51,844 nt of DNA from Clostridia bacterium. Lineage in GTDB: Bacteria > Bacillota > DUOV01 > Zhaonellaceae. Shown piece after piece: positions 1-8,788 of this stretch. Under the pieces are notes generated by a model, which did no database searches, was not told where the DNA came from, and saw only the letters and a list, made by a program, of their open reading frames with translations. The stretch is from positions 1-51,844 of the forward strand of contig DUOV01000200.1 of NCBI GenBank assembly GCA_012838615.1, written 5' to 3'. How positions within the stretch are numbered: position 1 is the stretch's first letter; every line of letters begins with the position of its first letter. The translations under genes were made by a program, and so were the position numbers.

Positions 1-576
1 AAAGGAAAATCAGTTTTTTCCGGAAAAGTTGGAAAAAAGGTTTCTTCAACAGCAATCACGATAATTGATGATGGTGCCTTACCAGGAGCTATTTTGTCAT
101 CTCCTTTCGACGGAGAAGGAGTAAGAACTCAAGAAACAATTCTAATTGAGGAGGGTATCCTCCAGGGATTTTTACACAATAGTTATACAGCAGCAAAAGA
201 AGGAGTGTCGTCGACGGGAAATGGCATAAGAGGTTCTTTTAAAGGAACACCAGAAGTGGGAACAACAAACTTTTATATTAAACCTGGAAGTATTACCCAG
301 GAAGAATTAATTAAGGATATTTCCAAAGGATTATATGTAACTGAAGTAATGGGTATTCATACAGCCAACCCAATTTCCGGTGATTTTTCCGTGGGGGCTG
401 CTGGACTATTAATCGAAAACGGTGTTTTAACTACACCGGTCAGAGGAATAGCTATAGCGGGTAACATTATCGAGCTTTTAGAATCTGTTGACTTAGCTGC
501 TAACGACTTAACTTTTTTTGTAGGTAGAGGCTCACCAACACTTAGAATTGCTAAAATGACTATTAGTGGCAGCTAA
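1..576 (+). CDS. TldD/PmbA-family metalloprotease-like protein, C-terminal part
   Basis: The frame is open from base 1, so the gene begins upstream of the window; 191 residues are visible. The segment with DDG and then SSPFDGEGV, followed by a conserved run ending in GSPTLRI, matches the C-terminal barrel of TldD/PmbA proteins. Members of this family act as a TldD-TldE/PmbA heterodimer that degrades unfolded peptides and matures some peptide natural products. The metal-binding half normally lies in the N-terminal region of TldD, which is not visible, so the two subunit types cannot be told apart. The gene ends about 75 bases before aroQ. The family call is firm; the exact subunit is not. Confidence 0.8.
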   Translation, partial: KGKSVFSGKVGKKVSSTAITIIDDGALPGAILSSPFDGEGVRTQETILIEEGILQGFLHNSYTAAKEGVSSTGNGIRGSFKGTPEVGTTNFYIKPGSITQEELIKDISKGLYVTEVMGIHTANPISGDFSVGAAGLLIENGVLTTPVRGIAIAGNIIELLESVDLAANDLTFFVGRGSPTLRIAKMTISGS

Positions 577-650
577 AAATAATTAAATGTCTATGCTGCA
601 AAGAAAAATTGTGGTAAAATTCTACCAGATGTGCTAAAAAGGTGATACAC

Positions 651-1106
651 TTGAAAGTATTAGTCTTAAATGGCCCAAACTTAAATCGGCTAGGAAAGCG
701 AGAACCGGATATTTACGGTACAACAACTTTAACTGAGCTTGAAGAGCAGTTAAAAGAGTTAGCCTTAAAAAACCATGTTGAATTAGATTTTGCTCAAACT
801 AATTCGGAAGGTAAGTTAATAGATTTGATACATGCTGCTGAGGGTTCCTACGATTATATCATATTAAACCCAGGAGCTTTTTCCCATTATAGTATTGCCA
901 TCCGCGATGCAATATGTTCCGTGCAAGTTCCGGTAATTGAAGTACATATTTCAAATATCTACGCCAGGGAAGAATTTCGCCACAAGTCAATACTTGCGCC
1001 TGTTACAGTCGGGCAAATTTCGGGTTTTGGCATTTATAGCTATACTTTAGCTTTGCTAGCTGCCATCCAATTAAACGGGGGTGGCCTATCAAATGCAAAA
1101 TATTAG
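651..1106 (+). CDS. aroQ: 3-dehydroquinate dehydratase, type II
   Basis: Third step of the shikimate pathway: trans-dehydration of 3-dehydroquinate to 3-dehydroshikimate in the cytosol. The start MKVLVLNGPNLNRLG is the family signature, the catalytic Tyr lies in DIYG, and the conserved EVHISNIYAREEFRHKS block carries the catalytic His and substrate-binding residues. I chose TTG at 651 because AAGGTGAT lies directly in front and the protein then begins as in the family; GTG at 642 would use part of that SD as coding sequence. The length of 151 residues is normal. The 3' end overlaps the next gene by 14 bases, so the two are probably translationally coupled. Confidence 0.93.
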   Translation: MKVLVLNGPNLNRLGKREPDIYGTTTLTELEEQLKELALKNHVELDFAQTNSEGKLIDLIHAAEGSYDYIILNPGAFSHYSIAIRDAICSVQVPVIEVHISNIYAREEFRHKSILAPVTVGQISGFGIYSYTLALLAAIQLNGGGLSNAKY

Positions 1107-2166
1107 ACTTCGTAAAATACAGAATAAAATTAAATCATCAGAAGGAGATGCTTTGCTAATTGTCAAGCCGGAAAACAGATTATATGTATCTGGTTTTACC
1201 GGCACTTCTGCTTTTATTGTGATTACACCTTTGGAGAGCTATTTAATAACGGACTTTCGCTATGTTGAACAGGCTAATAAGCAAGCTCCCGAGTATACAA
1301 TCGTAGATTATGGTTCAGATTTTTTAGCCTGTCTAAAAAAGTGTTTAACAGAACACAATGTGAAATCACTTTTGTTTGAAGAAGATTATATTACTTATGC
1401 CCAATTTCAAAGCTGGCAGAATAGTCTACAGCCAATTCAACTAAAACCAGCTAAAAATATAGTTGAAAATTTGAGAGTAGTAAAAGATAAAGACGAAATA
1501 GAATTGCTACATAAAGCAACAGATATTGCGGAGCAAAGTTTTAGAAAGGTACTTAATATTATTAAGCCTGGTATAAGAGAAAATGAGGTTGCTCTGGAAT
1601 TAGAATATCAAATGCGTAGATTAGGAGCAACCGGACCCTCCTTCGAAACTATAGTTGCTTCTGGAATTAGATCGAGTATGCCACATGGTGTAGCTTCTGA
1701 CAAAATATTACAGCCCTGTGAATTTATTATAATTGATTTTGGGGCAGTATATGGTGGATATCATTCTGATCTAACCAGGACTATTATTATCGGCAAAGCA
1801 AATACAGAACAAAGGAAAGTTTATAGGGCAGTTCTTGAAGCCCAATGTAAAGCTTTAGATGCTGTTAAACCAGGAATTACCTGCCATGATCTAGATGATA
1901 TCGCTCGTAAGCATTTGGCCAAGTATGGATATGATAAATTTTTTGGGCATAGTTTAGGACATGGAGTAGGCTTGGCTATCCATGAGAAGCCAAAAGTTTC
2001 TTTCGGGTCCGAAGAAATTTTGCTTACAGGTATGGCTATAACCGTCGAACCAGGTGTATATATAAGCCAAATTGGCGGAGTACGCATTGAAGACTTGGTA
2101 ATTGTCACAGATCATGGTTGTATAAATTTAACCCATCTCAACAAGGATTTAATTGAATTAAATTAA
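1093..2166 (+). CDS. pepP: Xaa-Pro aminopeptidase (M24 family)
   Basis: A dinuclear metallopeptidase that removes residues preceding proline from peptides. The N-terminal creatinase-like domain (about residues 1-125) is followed by the pita-bread M24 domain with all five metal ligands visible: D215 and D226 (IIDFG...HSDLTRT), H290 (LGHGVG), E319 (VEPGVY) and E333 (RIEDL). ATG at 1093 is preceded by GGGGGTGG at a good spacing; GTG at 1081 is a weaker upstream choice. The aroQ-pepP-efp order is common in Firmicutes. PepQ (Xaa-Pro dipeptidase) is the alternative label; the two are hard to separate by sequence. Confidence 0.88.
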   Translation: MQNIRLRKIQNKIKSSEGDALLIVKPENRLYVSGFTGTSAFIVITPLESYLITDFRYVEQANKQAPEYTIVDYGSDFLACLKKCLTEHNVKSLLFEEDYITYAQFQSWQNSLQPIQLKPAKNIVENLRVVKDKDEIELLHKATDIAEQSFRKVLNIIKPGIRENEVALELEYQMRRLGATGPSFETIVASGIRSSMPHGVASDKILQPCEFIIIDFGAVYGGYHSDLTRTIIIGKANTEQRKVYRAVLEAQCKALDAVKPGITCHDLDDIARKHLAKYGYDKFFGHSLGHGVGLAIHEKPKVSFGSEEILLTGMAITVEPGVYISQIGGVRIEDLVIVTDHGCINLTHLNKDLIELN

Positions 2167-2194
2167 AATGATGATATGCGGGAGGTTATGACTT

Positions 2195-2752
2195 ATGATT
2201 TCTACTAATGATTTTAGGACTGGTATAACGATCGAATTGGATGGAGACGTTTATACTGTAGTTGAATTTCAACATGTAAAACCGGGTAAAGGTTCCGCTT
2301 TTGTAAGAACTAAGCTTAAAAATCGTCGTACAGGCGGAGTTATAGAACGTACATTCAGAGCTGGAGAAAAAGTTCCTAAAGCTCATATTGAAAAGCGACA
2401 AATGCAATACTTATATAGCGATGGCAATATGTATACATTTATGGATACTGAAAATTACGAACAAATAACTTTAAATGAAGAACAACTTGACGATGCAATT
2501 AAATATTTAAAAGAAAATATGAACATAGATATTATGTTTTACCAAGGGCAGCCAATGGGTGTTGAGTTGCCTAATACTGTTATTTTAAAAGTTATTGAAA
2601 CGGAGCCTGGTGTCAGAGGTGATACAGCAACAGGAGCAACTAAAAGTGCCAAACTTGAAACGGGTGCAGTTGTTCAAGTTCCTTTATTTGTAAATGTTGA
2701 TGATGATTTAGTAATTGACACCCGATCCGGCCAATACGTCCAAAGAGCCTAG
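2195..2752 (+). CDS. efp: Elongation factor P
   Basis: Binds between the P and E sites of the ribosome and rescues stalling at polyproline stretches. The 185 residues have the three-barrel EF-P architecture: the KOW-like N-terminal domain with the loop VKPGKGSAF carrying the lysine that is modified in many bacteria, the central OB domain, and the C-terminal domain with the family signature [16 protein letters not shown]. The start follows a GGGAGG-type SD at about 2180. It is closely linked to pepP, 28 bases upstream, as in many Firmicutes. Confidence 0.96.
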   Translation: MISTNDFRTGITIELDGDVYTVVEFQHVKPGKGSAFVRTKLKNRRTGGVIERTFRAGEKVPKAHIEKRQMQYLYSDGNMYTFMDTENYEQITLNEEQLDDAIKYLKENMNIDIMFYQGQPMGVELPNTVILKVIETEPGVRGDTATGATKSAKLETGAVVQVPLFVNVDDDLVIDTRSGQYVQRA

Positions 2753-2759
2753 TTTATGC

Positions 2760-2797
2760 TAGTATTATGTTTAAATCTCCTTATGTAGGTAATACTA
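2760..2797. repeat. 8-bp inverted repeat between efp and the zinc-ribbon gene
   Basis: TAGTATTA at 2760-2767 is repeated as TAATACTA at 2790-2797, 22 bases apart, in the short gap upstream of the next gene. No T-run follows, so it does not look like a standard terminator. It could be an operator or a weak mRNA hairpin. There is no direct evidence for either. Confidence 0.35.
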
Positions 2798-2835
2798 TTA
2801 TGGGAAAACTAAAGCCTATATAAGGGGGTATTGAA

Positions 2836-3267
2836 ATGCACGATCTACACAAAAAGGTAGCTTATTTACAAGGTTTAATGGCTGGTTTAGAAATCACAAG
2901 TTCGACTAACGAAGGTAAAATTCTTACTGAAATGTTAACAATATTGGACTGCATTGCAGATAATTTACAAGAATTACAAGATACACAGACAGAGTTGGAA
3001 AGCTATATTCAAGCCGTAGATGAGGATTTGCTGGACTTGGAAGATGAAGTATACTATGTTGATTCCGATGACGAACTGGAAGAAGATGAGCTAATAGAAA
3101 TACAGTGTCCTGAATGTAAAGACATAGTTTACTTTGATGCAGATTTGTTAGACGATGATGATATTATCCAAGTCACTTGTCCTAACTGTGATGCTATTGT
3201 TTACAGTAATGAAGATGAACAGCAGCATGATTACGACAACCATGAAAATTATGCCCAAGATATTTAA
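2836..3267 (+). CDS. CD1247-like acidic zinc-ribbon protein of unknown function
   Basis: A 143-residue protein that fits the Clostridia family named after the CD1247 N-terminal domain. Residues 1-60 form a helical segment (HDLHKKVAYLQGLMAGL), residues 60-90 are very acidic, and the C-terminal part holds two CxxC knuckles (CPECK and CPNCD) spaced to bind one zinc. The many Asp/Glu residues give a strongly negative charge. No catalytic motif is seen. It has a good SD (AAGGGGG) and its own terminator, so it is probably monocistronic or the end of the efp unit. The function is unknown; binding to RNA polymerase or to basic proteins would be speculation. Confidence 0.75.
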   Translation: MHDLHKKVAYLQGLMAGLEITSSTNEGKILTEMLTILDCIADNLQELQDTQTELESYIQAVDEDLLDLEDEVYYVDSDDELEEDELIEIQCPECKDIVYFDADLLDDDDIIQVTCPNCDAIVYSNEDEQQHDYDNHENYAQDI

Positions 3268-3284
3268 TAAAGTTGTAACCTGTA

Positions 3285-3320
3285 GAGTACAAGTTTTTCA
3301 AAACTTGTACTCTTTTTTTT
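3285..3320 (+). terminator. Intrinsic terminator after the zinc-ribbon gene
   Basis: A 13-bp perfect stem (GAGTACAAGTTTT pairing with AAAACTTGTACTC) with a 2-3 base loop is followed by eight T residues. It closes the aroQ-efp side and separates it from the sporulation operon. Confidence 0.9.
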
Positions 3321-3350
3321 GCATATTTTAAGTTAACTCCTAATATCTAT
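3321..3350 (+). promoter_or_regulatory. Possible SigE-type promoter of the spoIIIA operon
   Basis: GCATATT at 3321-3327 matches the SigE -35 consensus (kmATATT). After 14 bases, AATATCTA keeps only the ATA core of the -10 consensus (CATACAnT). In Bacillus the spoIIIA operon is SigE-dependent, so a site is expected here, but the -10 match is weak. Confidence 0.35.
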
Positions 3351-3375
3351 CTTAGTAGAGAAGGGAGGGACAACT

Positions 3376-4440
3376 TTGGTTAAATTGATTCAAGCAAGGG
3401 AGCAGAAAATGCACCAAATCACAAGTGCTGAACAGCTCAAGTTTAAGGAGTTAATAACTAAATTTCTTCCACTAAGTATTAGGCAAATTCTGGACAACCT
3501 TTCCTTAGAATCTATACAATCACTAGAAGAAATTCGTCTAAGGAAAGGTAAACCTTTATTTCTTAGATTTCATGAACGCGAAAGTATGGTCAATAGTGTA
3601 GGCCAATCTGTAAGTTGTTTATCTCAAGCTTACCATGTTACCGAGGATGACATAGAGCGCACTCTTCATCTTATTAGTCAATCTTCTCTTTATGCGTTAG
3701 AAGAGGAAATACGTAACGGTTATATTACGATCCCAGGGGGTCATCGAATTGGATTTGTTGGCCAAGCAGTTTTAGATGGATTAAAGGTTAAAACTATTAA
3801 GTATATTTCTAGTTTAAATATCCGGTTAGCTAGACAAGTAGTTGGGTGTGCAACGAAAATAATACCTTTTCTATATAACAATACTGAGCAAAGACCTTAT
3901 AATATCTTGATTGTGTCACCGCCAAAGTGTGGAAAAACAACTTTGCTTAGAGATGTTATTAGGCTGTTTAGTTCAGGTTTTTATTGTTCCACTAAACGAG
4001 AAAAAATAAAGTTTAATGTAGGTTTGGTCGACGAACGCTCGGAAATCGCAGGTTGTTATTTAGGTATACCACAAAATGATATAGGCCCCAGAACTGATGT
4101 TTTAGATGGCTGCCCAAAAGCCGAGGGGATGATAATGTTAGTTCGCTCAATGGCACCTCAAATTGTTGCTACTGATGAAATTGGTCGACCGGAAGATGTA
4201 GGAGCTATTGAGGAAATGTTAAATTGTGGAATTTCACTAATAACTACAGCCCACGGTGCTACGTTAGCTGATTTAGAGAATCGTCCCATCCTAAAGCAAC
4301 TTATAAATTCAAATATTTTTGACAGATACGTTTTTCTTGGTAGAACGTTAGGTCCAGGTACGGTAGAAACAATATTAGATGGTAAGACAAAACAAAATAT
4401 TCTTCTCCAACCGATTCAAACTTTAAAAAGGGGGTTCTAA
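3376..4440 (+). CDS. spoIIIAA: Stage III sporulation protein AA, ATPase of the SpoIIIA channel
   Basis: A secretion-type AAA ATPase thought to power the SpoIIIA-SpoIIQ channel between mother cell and forespore. The 354 residues include a Walker A (PPKCGKTT, around 182-189), a Walker B region (VATDEIG, around 264-270) and the family segment IRLRKGKPL near the N terminus. TTG at 3376 is chosen because GGAGGG lies 6 bases upstream. It is the first gene of a complete eight-gene operon. The N terminus is slightly longer than in B. subtilis, and an internal ATG at about codon 12 is a possible alternative start. Confidence 0.95.
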   Translation: MVKLIQAREQKMHQITSAEQLKFKELITKFLPLSIRQILDNLSLESIQSLEEIRLRKGKPLFLRFHERESMVNSVGQSVSCLSQAYHVTEDDIERTLHLISQSSLYALEEEIRNGYITIPGGHRIGFVGQAVLDGLKVKTIKYISSLNIRLARQVVGCATKIIPFLYNNTEQRPYNILIVSPPKCGKTTLLRDVIRLFSSGFYCSTKREKIKFNVGLVDERSEIAGCYLGIPQNDIGPRTDVLDGCPKAEGMIMLVRSMAPQIVATDEIGRPEDVGAIEEMLNCGISLITTAHGATLADLENRPILKQLINSNIFDRYVFLGRTLGPGTVETILDGKTKQNILLQPIQTLKRGF

Positions 4441-4441
4441 C

Positions 4442-4960
4442 TTGCTAAGATTTTTTGGAGGGATATTGGTTGTTGTGGTGTGCACTTTGTGGGGCTTACT
4501 TATTGCAAATAACTATAAACAGCGTCCTCTGGAGTTAAGGAATTTGCGTAGTATGCTTAATCTACTGGAAACAGAGATTATATACGCTTCAACTCCGCTC
4601 CCAATAGCATTAGATAAAATTGCCAAGCATGCTGATAATAATATTTCTAAACTGTTTTACAAAGCTCGGGATTACTTAATAAGCGGAAACGGCATTACAG
4701 CCGATGAGGCCTGGCAGAAAGCTTTAAATGATATCCTAAACAACAGTTACCTATTAGAGGAAGATACGGGTATTTTAAAAAATTTTGGTATAGGTTTAGG
4801 TTGCTCCGGTAAAAACGAACAGTTAAAAAATATCCAATTGACTAAGGAACTACTAAAAAAACAAGAGCTTAAAGCTGAACAGGATAAAAGCCAAAACGAA
4901 AGATTATGGAAAACTATGGGTTTTTTATCGGGCATAGCAATTGTATTATTGATTTTTTAG
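4442..4960 (+). CDS. spoIIIAB: Stage III sporulation protein AB
   Basis: A membrane protein of the SpoIIIA complex, with similarity to the GspF platform proteins of type II secretion. The 172 residues begin with one transmembrane segment (residues 3-21), followed by the family motif RPLELRNLRSMLNLLETEI and a long helical region. A second hydrophobic helix (FLSGIAIVLLIF) ends the protein. The TTG start lies one base after the spoIIIAA stop, behind an AAAGGGGG SD, which points to coupling. Confidence 0.93.
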   Translation: MLRFFGGILVVVVCTLWGLLIANNYKQRPLELRNLRSMLNLLETEIIYASTPLPIALDKIAKHADNNISKLFYKARDYLISGNGITADEAWQKALNDILNNSYLLEEDTGILKNFGIGLGCSGKNEQLKNIQLTKELLKKQELKAEQDKSQNERLWKTMGFLSGIAIVLLIF

Positions 4961-4973
4961 GAGGAGTGCTAAA

Positions 4974-5183
4974 ATGATAAGCTTAAGTGATATTAGCTTA
5001 ATATTTCAAATTGCAGGGTTGGCAATAATTACAACAATTTTTTACACATTTTTAAAACAAGTTGGTCGAGAGGAATATGGTTTTTTAGCAGTTGTAGTAG
5101 CAATCGCTATAGTCCTGATGCAAGTAGTTCCAGTAATAAGAGATTTGTTCAGATCTGTGGAAGAAGTTTTTCGGATTTATTAA
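4974..5183 (+). CDS. spoIIIAC: Stage III sporulation protein AC
   Basis: A very small membrane protein (69 residues) of the SpoIIIA complex with two predicted transmembrane helices (about 8-27 and 37-55) joined by a short polar loop (KQVGREEYG). Its size and sequence fit SpoIIIAC. It follows spoIIIAB by 13 bases with an AGGAGG SD. Its role is structural; the exact job in the channel is not settled for the family. Confidence 0.92.
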   Translation: MISLSDISLIFQIAGLAIITTIFYTFLKQVGREEYGFLAVVVAIAIVLMQVVPVIRDLFRSVEEVFRIY

Positions 5184-5198
5184 GGAGAGATTCTAATT

Positions 5199-5588
5199 AT
5201 GAACATTGTTCAAATCGTGGCACTAGGATTGTTAACTACAATAATAATTGTTTTATTAAAACAAAATAACGCTAATACTTATGCTTTATTACTCAGCACA
5301 ACAGCAGGTGTAATTATTTTTGTTGCTATGATCAACAAAATTGGTTATGTGATCCAAGTCTTTAATGATTTAGCTAGAAGAGCAAATGTTAATCAGTTTT
5401 ATTTAGGCACTATACTTAAAATAGTGGGCATTGCTTACATTGCTGAATTTGGCGCCCAAGTTTGTAAAGATGCAGGTGAAAGTTCTATTGCCGGCCGTAT
5501 AGAATTGGCGGGAAAAATTTTTATTATGGTTTTGGCCATGCCTATTGTTGCAGCTGTACTTGAAAGTATTATCAGGCTTCTTCCTTAA
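5199..5588 (+). CDS. spoIIIAD: Stage III sporulation protein AD
   Basis: A 129-residue membrane protein with about four hydrophobic helices, matching SpoIIIAD in size and in the segment LARRANVNQFYLGTILKIVG. It is paralogous to SpoIIIAC at its N-terminal half. Together they are thought to form the inner-membrane part of the SpoIIIA machine. The SD AAGGAGAG precedes the ATG. The stop codon is followed almost at once by the spoIIIAE start. Confidence 0.93.
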   Translation: MNIVQIVALGLLTTIIIVLLKQNNANTYALLLSTTAGVIIFVAMINKIGYVIQVFNDLARRANVNQFYLGTILKIVGIAYIAEFGAQVCKDAGESSIAGRIELAGKIFIMVLAMPIVAAVLESIIRLLP

Positions 5589-5599
5589 TGAGGTGCTTT

Positions 5600-6763
5600 A
5601 TGAAAAAAAAATGGATAAATGCCTTATTTATTTTCATTATTTTATTTTCTCTGGGTACATCGGCAGCATCTGCCCAAAGTTCACAGTCAGATCTAATTCA
5701 AACCCAGCTAGATAATGTAGATTTCTCAGAGATTCAAGTTTACCTTGACCAGATTGATCGGGACATAGGAGAGTATTTACCAAACCTGGATTTTAAAAAC
5801 ATTTTTCATGATATACGTAGGGGAAATGTTGACCTTAGCTTTGAAGGAGTTGTTAGTGGTATTGGAAAGTACATGTTCCGTGAGATTTTAATTCATTCTC
5901 GTTTGTTAGGTACTTTATTAATTTTGGCTGTCTTATATGCAGTTCTGGAAAATATTCATTCAAGCTTTGAAGGTAATAACTTACGCAAGATAACCTTTTG
6001 GGTATGCGGTCTAGCTCTTTACACTATAGCTTTTGGGAGTTTTACTTTATCCATCGGGATTGCCCGAGACACTATTGATAAACTAGTTTCCTTTTTTAAT
6101 TCCTTATTACCTGTTCTAGTAACATTAATTGTAGGAGTAGGTCATGTAACAAGTGCTGCTCTTTTAAGTCCTTTAACATTAGCCACAACCGGTTTTTTCG
6201 CAAATATAATTAATCAAGTTGTCATGCCCTTAATATATGTTTGTACAGTTTTGTACATTTTAGATCACATCAGCCTAGATTTTAAAGTTGGTCATTTAGC
6301 CAAACTTTGTCGTGATATAGCAATAGGCATTATAGGCGTATCATTAACGATTTACATAGCGGTACTAAACATCCAAGGTGTAGCTGGTAACGTTTCGGAT
6401 GGGGTGGCTTTGGAAACAGCAAAATTTGCTACGGGTTCTTTCATCCCTGTAGTGGGGAAGTTATTATCTGATGCACTAGAAGTTGTGGTGGGGACATCTT
6501 TATTAATAAAGGGCGCTGTATCAATGGTAGGGATAATCATAATTGCTTTGTTATGCATATTCCCCTTGCTAAAAATTTTGTCGCTCGTAATTATTTATCG
6601 AGTTGCTGCTGCCCTTGTTCAACCTTTTGGAGCAAAACCTATAGCAGATACATTAAATACCATTGGCAACTGCCTTTTGTTAGTATTCGGTGCAGTATCA
6701 TCTGTTGGAGTGATGCTATTTGTTGGTATTAGTATTTTGATTAAAGTTGGAAAACCCTTTTAA
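5600..6763 (+). CDS. spoIIIAE: Stage III sporulation protein AE
   Basis: The largest membrane subunit of the SpoIIIA channel, 387 residues from ATG 5600. I prefer this start over ATG 5588 because GAGGTG sits 4-5 bases before it and the protein then opens with a clean signal peptide (MKKKW, a hydrophobic stretch, then SAASAQS). After an extracytoplasmic segment (residues 25-90) come several transmembrane helices. The sequence GGxxxxV/PVVGxxLSDA-type block (here SFIPVVGKLLSDALEVVVG) is characteristic. SpoIIIAE may resemble a permease-like component. Confidence 0.94.
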   Translation: MKKKWINALFIFIILFSLGTSAASAQSSQSDLIQTQLDNVDFSEIQVYLDQIDRDIGEYLPNLDFKNIFHDIRRGNVDLSFEGVVSGIGKYMFREILIHSRLLGTLLILAVLYAVLENIHSSFEGNNLRKITFWVCGLALYTIAFGSFTLSIGIARDTIDKLVSFFNSLLPVLVTLIVGVGHVTSAALLSPLTLATTGFFANIINQVVMPLIYVCTVLYILDHISLDFKVGHLAKLCRDIAIGIIGVSLTIYIAVLNIQGVAGNVSDGVALETAKFATGSFIPVVGKLLSDALEVVVGTSLLIKGAVSMVGIIIIALLCIFPLLKILSLVIIYRVAAALVQPFGAKPIADTLNTIGNCLLLVFGAVSSVGVMLFVGISILIKVGKPF

Positions 6764-6780
6764 CTACTGAGGTGATTCAG

Positions 6781-7374
6781 ATGGAAATAATTGCCTCCAC
6801 AATTAAAAATGTCGTATTGATCGTTTTTTTTGCAAGTGTAATAGAAATGTTTTTACCCAGATCCTCTATAAGTAGATATGTTCAACTAATTATGGGGCTT
6901 TTCGTAATAGTGTCAATTTTAAACCCTATTGCTAATATAAAAGCCAACGATCTTCAACTCAAGATTTTATCCCCAAGTAAAACTGAACAAAGTCAGATAA
7001 CAAAAGGAATAAATAATGGACTGAATTTTAAAGAAATTAATTTAGTCTTTGCCCAGGATACAGTAATATCTAACTTGGAAAAACAAGTAGAAGCTCTTGT
7101 TACTATAGTACCTGGGGTTAAAGAGGCAAAAGTTAAGATTGTAACTGATCCAGAATTTATTAATAATGGTGAAATTGACAAGATACTAATTGAAATAAAA
7201 TCAAATTTAGAAAAGGAAAATGATTCATCAGTTGAGATAGTACAAATTGATACTTTAATAGAACATAAAAATATTATTGAATTATTTCCAGAAGAATCAA
7301 AACAGCAAATAAAAACAACGGTATCTAACTTCTACGGCCTTGATGAGAATTTGATTGAGGTAATAACAAACTAA
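6781..7374 (+). CDS. spoIIIAF: Stage III sporulation protein AF
   Basis: A 197-residue SpoIIIA subunit. Two N-terminal transmembrane segments (about 5-22 and 33-52, containing the family motif LIMGLFVIVSILNPI) are followed by a soluble domain that ends with a ring-building-like segment (residues 95-195). ATG 6781 is chosen over GTG 6772 because the GTG is part of the GAGGTGAT SD. It sits between spoIIIAE and spoIIIAG in the canonical order. Confidence 0.92.
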   Translation: MEIIASTIKNVVLIVFFASVIEMFLPRSSISRYVQLIMGLFVIVSILNPIANIKANDLQLKILSPSKTEQSQITKGINNGLNFKEINLVFAQDTVISNLEKQVEALVTIVPGVKEAKVKIVTDPEFINNGEIDKILIEIKSNLEKENDSSVEIVQIDTLIEHKNIIELFPEESKQQIKTTVSNFYGLDENLIEVITN

Positions 7375-7393
7375 TTTAAGGAGAGGAAAAGGG

Positions 7394-7972
7394 ATGAAAT
7401 TTCTATTAAGAAAAAAGGATTTTAAATATTTACCGGCCTTAATTGCAATTTTACTTATAGGTATTGCGTTAATAATTCCTTGGCAAGGTAATGAAGATAA
7501 ACAAGTAACTACTGATTTTTATGAGGATGAAACAGATAGGACGCTAGAACATATAAATACCGACGGACTTAATGGAATTGAGCTAAACTTAGAACAAAGA
7601 TTAAAAAATATTTTGAGTCAAATAAAAGGAGTGGGGGAGGTTGAGGTTACTGTCTTACTGGCAAGCGGCCCTAGGTTTGATTATGCAGTAAATGTTAGTA
7701 CCATTGAAAAGCAGATAGACGAAAAAGACCAAAGTGGCGGCATTAGAACTACTACGGAGATTACTGAGGATGGTCAACTAGTAATTGTAAGATCAGATAG
7801 AGCAGGGGGAGAAGAACCTGTCGTAACTCAAGAATACAAACCGGATATACAGGGGGTGTTAGTGGTAGCACAGGGAGCAGATAATCCAAAAATTAAGGCC
7901 AATTTGTTAAATGCCATCACTACTATTCTTGATTTGGAAGCCCATAAAGTTGACATACAAAGTAAAGAGTAG
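7394..7972 (+). CDS. spoIIIAG: Stage III sporulation protein AG
   Basis: A ring-forming protein of the mother-cell membrane whose soluble domain, in the family, assembles into a large oligomeric ring in the intermembrane space. The 192 residues have a single transmembrane helix (13-32) and then a ring-building motif domain with the conserved LEQRLKNILSQIKGVGEVEVTV at about residues 60-82. It is followed by the family's variable insertion and a C-terminal GVLVVAQGADNP segment. The SD is AAGGAGAGG. Confidence 0.95.
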   Translation: MKFLLRKKDFKYLPALIAILLIGIALIIPWQGNEDKQVTTDFYEDETDRTLEHINTDGLNGIELNLEQRLKNILSQIKGVGEVEVTVLLASGPRFDYAVNVSTIEKQIDEKDQSGGIRTTTEITEDGQLVIVRSDRAGGEEPVVTQEYKPDIQGVLVVAQGADNPKIKANLLNAITTILDLEAHKVDIQSKE

Positions 7973-7982
7973 GAGGAACAAA

Positions 7983-8543
7983 ATGACTATTGTTACTGAT
8001 AAAAAAGTTGTGGCAAGTTTGTTGTTTGTCTTATTGGTAGCTTTTATTTACATTGGGTATTATAGTGAAAGCGGGGAGCATATGCAAAGCTCTACTGAGG
8101 AAATGGAAGCAGTAAATGAAGTAATTTCAGGTCAAGTTGATGTGGAAATTAATAGCAACATAGAAGAAACTAGCCAAAGAGAAAAGTTACCTACAGAAGA
8201 GTATTTTATTGAATACCGTCTAGATAGAGATCGCACTCAAAGTCGCCAAATAGAATTGCTACAAAATATTGTTAACAATCCTAATTCCTCCGCCACCGAA
8301 AGACAACAAGCCCAGCAAAAAATACTTGCTATTACCAATACATTAGAACAAGAACTTAAACTTGAAAGCATCATAAAAGCTAAAGGATACGAAGATGCTA
8401 TCTTATTTATACAGCCTTCTTCTGTAGTGGTAATTGTAAAAGGCCATAATTTCAACTCTACAGATGCTACTATCATTGCTGATCTTGTAGCCAAAACTAC
8501 GGGCCATAGTCTGGAGCAAATTACTATTATACCCAAAGTTTAA
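7983..8543 (+). CDS. spoIIIAH: Stage III sporulation protein AH
   Basis: The partner of the forespore protein SpoIIQ, forming the zipper that links the two membranes during engulfment. The 186 residues have one N-terminal transmembrane helix (about 10-27), a linker rich in Glu and Ser, and a C-terminal ring-building/YscJ-like domain (about 65-185). ATG 7983 follows AGGAGG by 6 bases; an upstream in-frame ATG at 7911 would overlap spoIIIAG by 62 bases and lacks an SD. No spoIIQ is seen in this window. Confidence 0.94.
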   Translation: MTIVTDKKVVASLLFVLLVAFIYIGYYSESGEHMQSSTEEMEAVNEVISGQVDVEINSNIEETSQREKLPTEEYFIEYRLDRDRTQSRQIELLQNIVNNPNSSATERQQAQQKILAITNTLEQELKLESIIKAKGYEDAILFIQPSSVVVIVKGHNFNSTDATIIADLVAKTTGHSLEQITIIPKV

Positions 8544-8604
8544 ATTAGCAAAACATAATTTTCCAGCTAATTTGAATCAAATTTTAAAAGACTTATTTAG
8601 TTAT

Positions 8605-8646
8605 GAATACTAATACCTCTACAAAAAGAGGAAAGTATTCTTTTTT
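8605..8646 (+). terminator. Terminator of the spoIIIA operon
   Basis: A two-part stem (GAATACT with AGTATTC, and CCTCT with AGAGG inside) is followed by six T residues. It lies 62 bases after the spoIIIAH stop and ends the operon. Confidence 0.85.
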
Positions 8647-8651
8647 CTTTT

Positions 8652-8679
8652 TTGCCATAAATTAATTGTATATTATAAT
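8652..8679 (+). promoter_or_regulatory. Possible SigA promoter of the pyruvate carboxylase genes
   Basis: TTGCCA at 8652-8657 and TATAAT at 8674-8679 are 16 bases apart, directly after the spoIIIA terminator and about 110 bases before the first gene of the carboxylase pair. The AT-rich context makes chance matches likely, so this is only a candidate. Confidence 0.45.
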
Positions 8680-8788
8680 GTATACTTGTTTTAAATTGTT
8701 GCTTATCACACTTTGATATGAATATAATTAAAAATATGTAATCATTTAGCTTCTTCCCTTTTATATATATTTTTAAGGAGGACAAAAG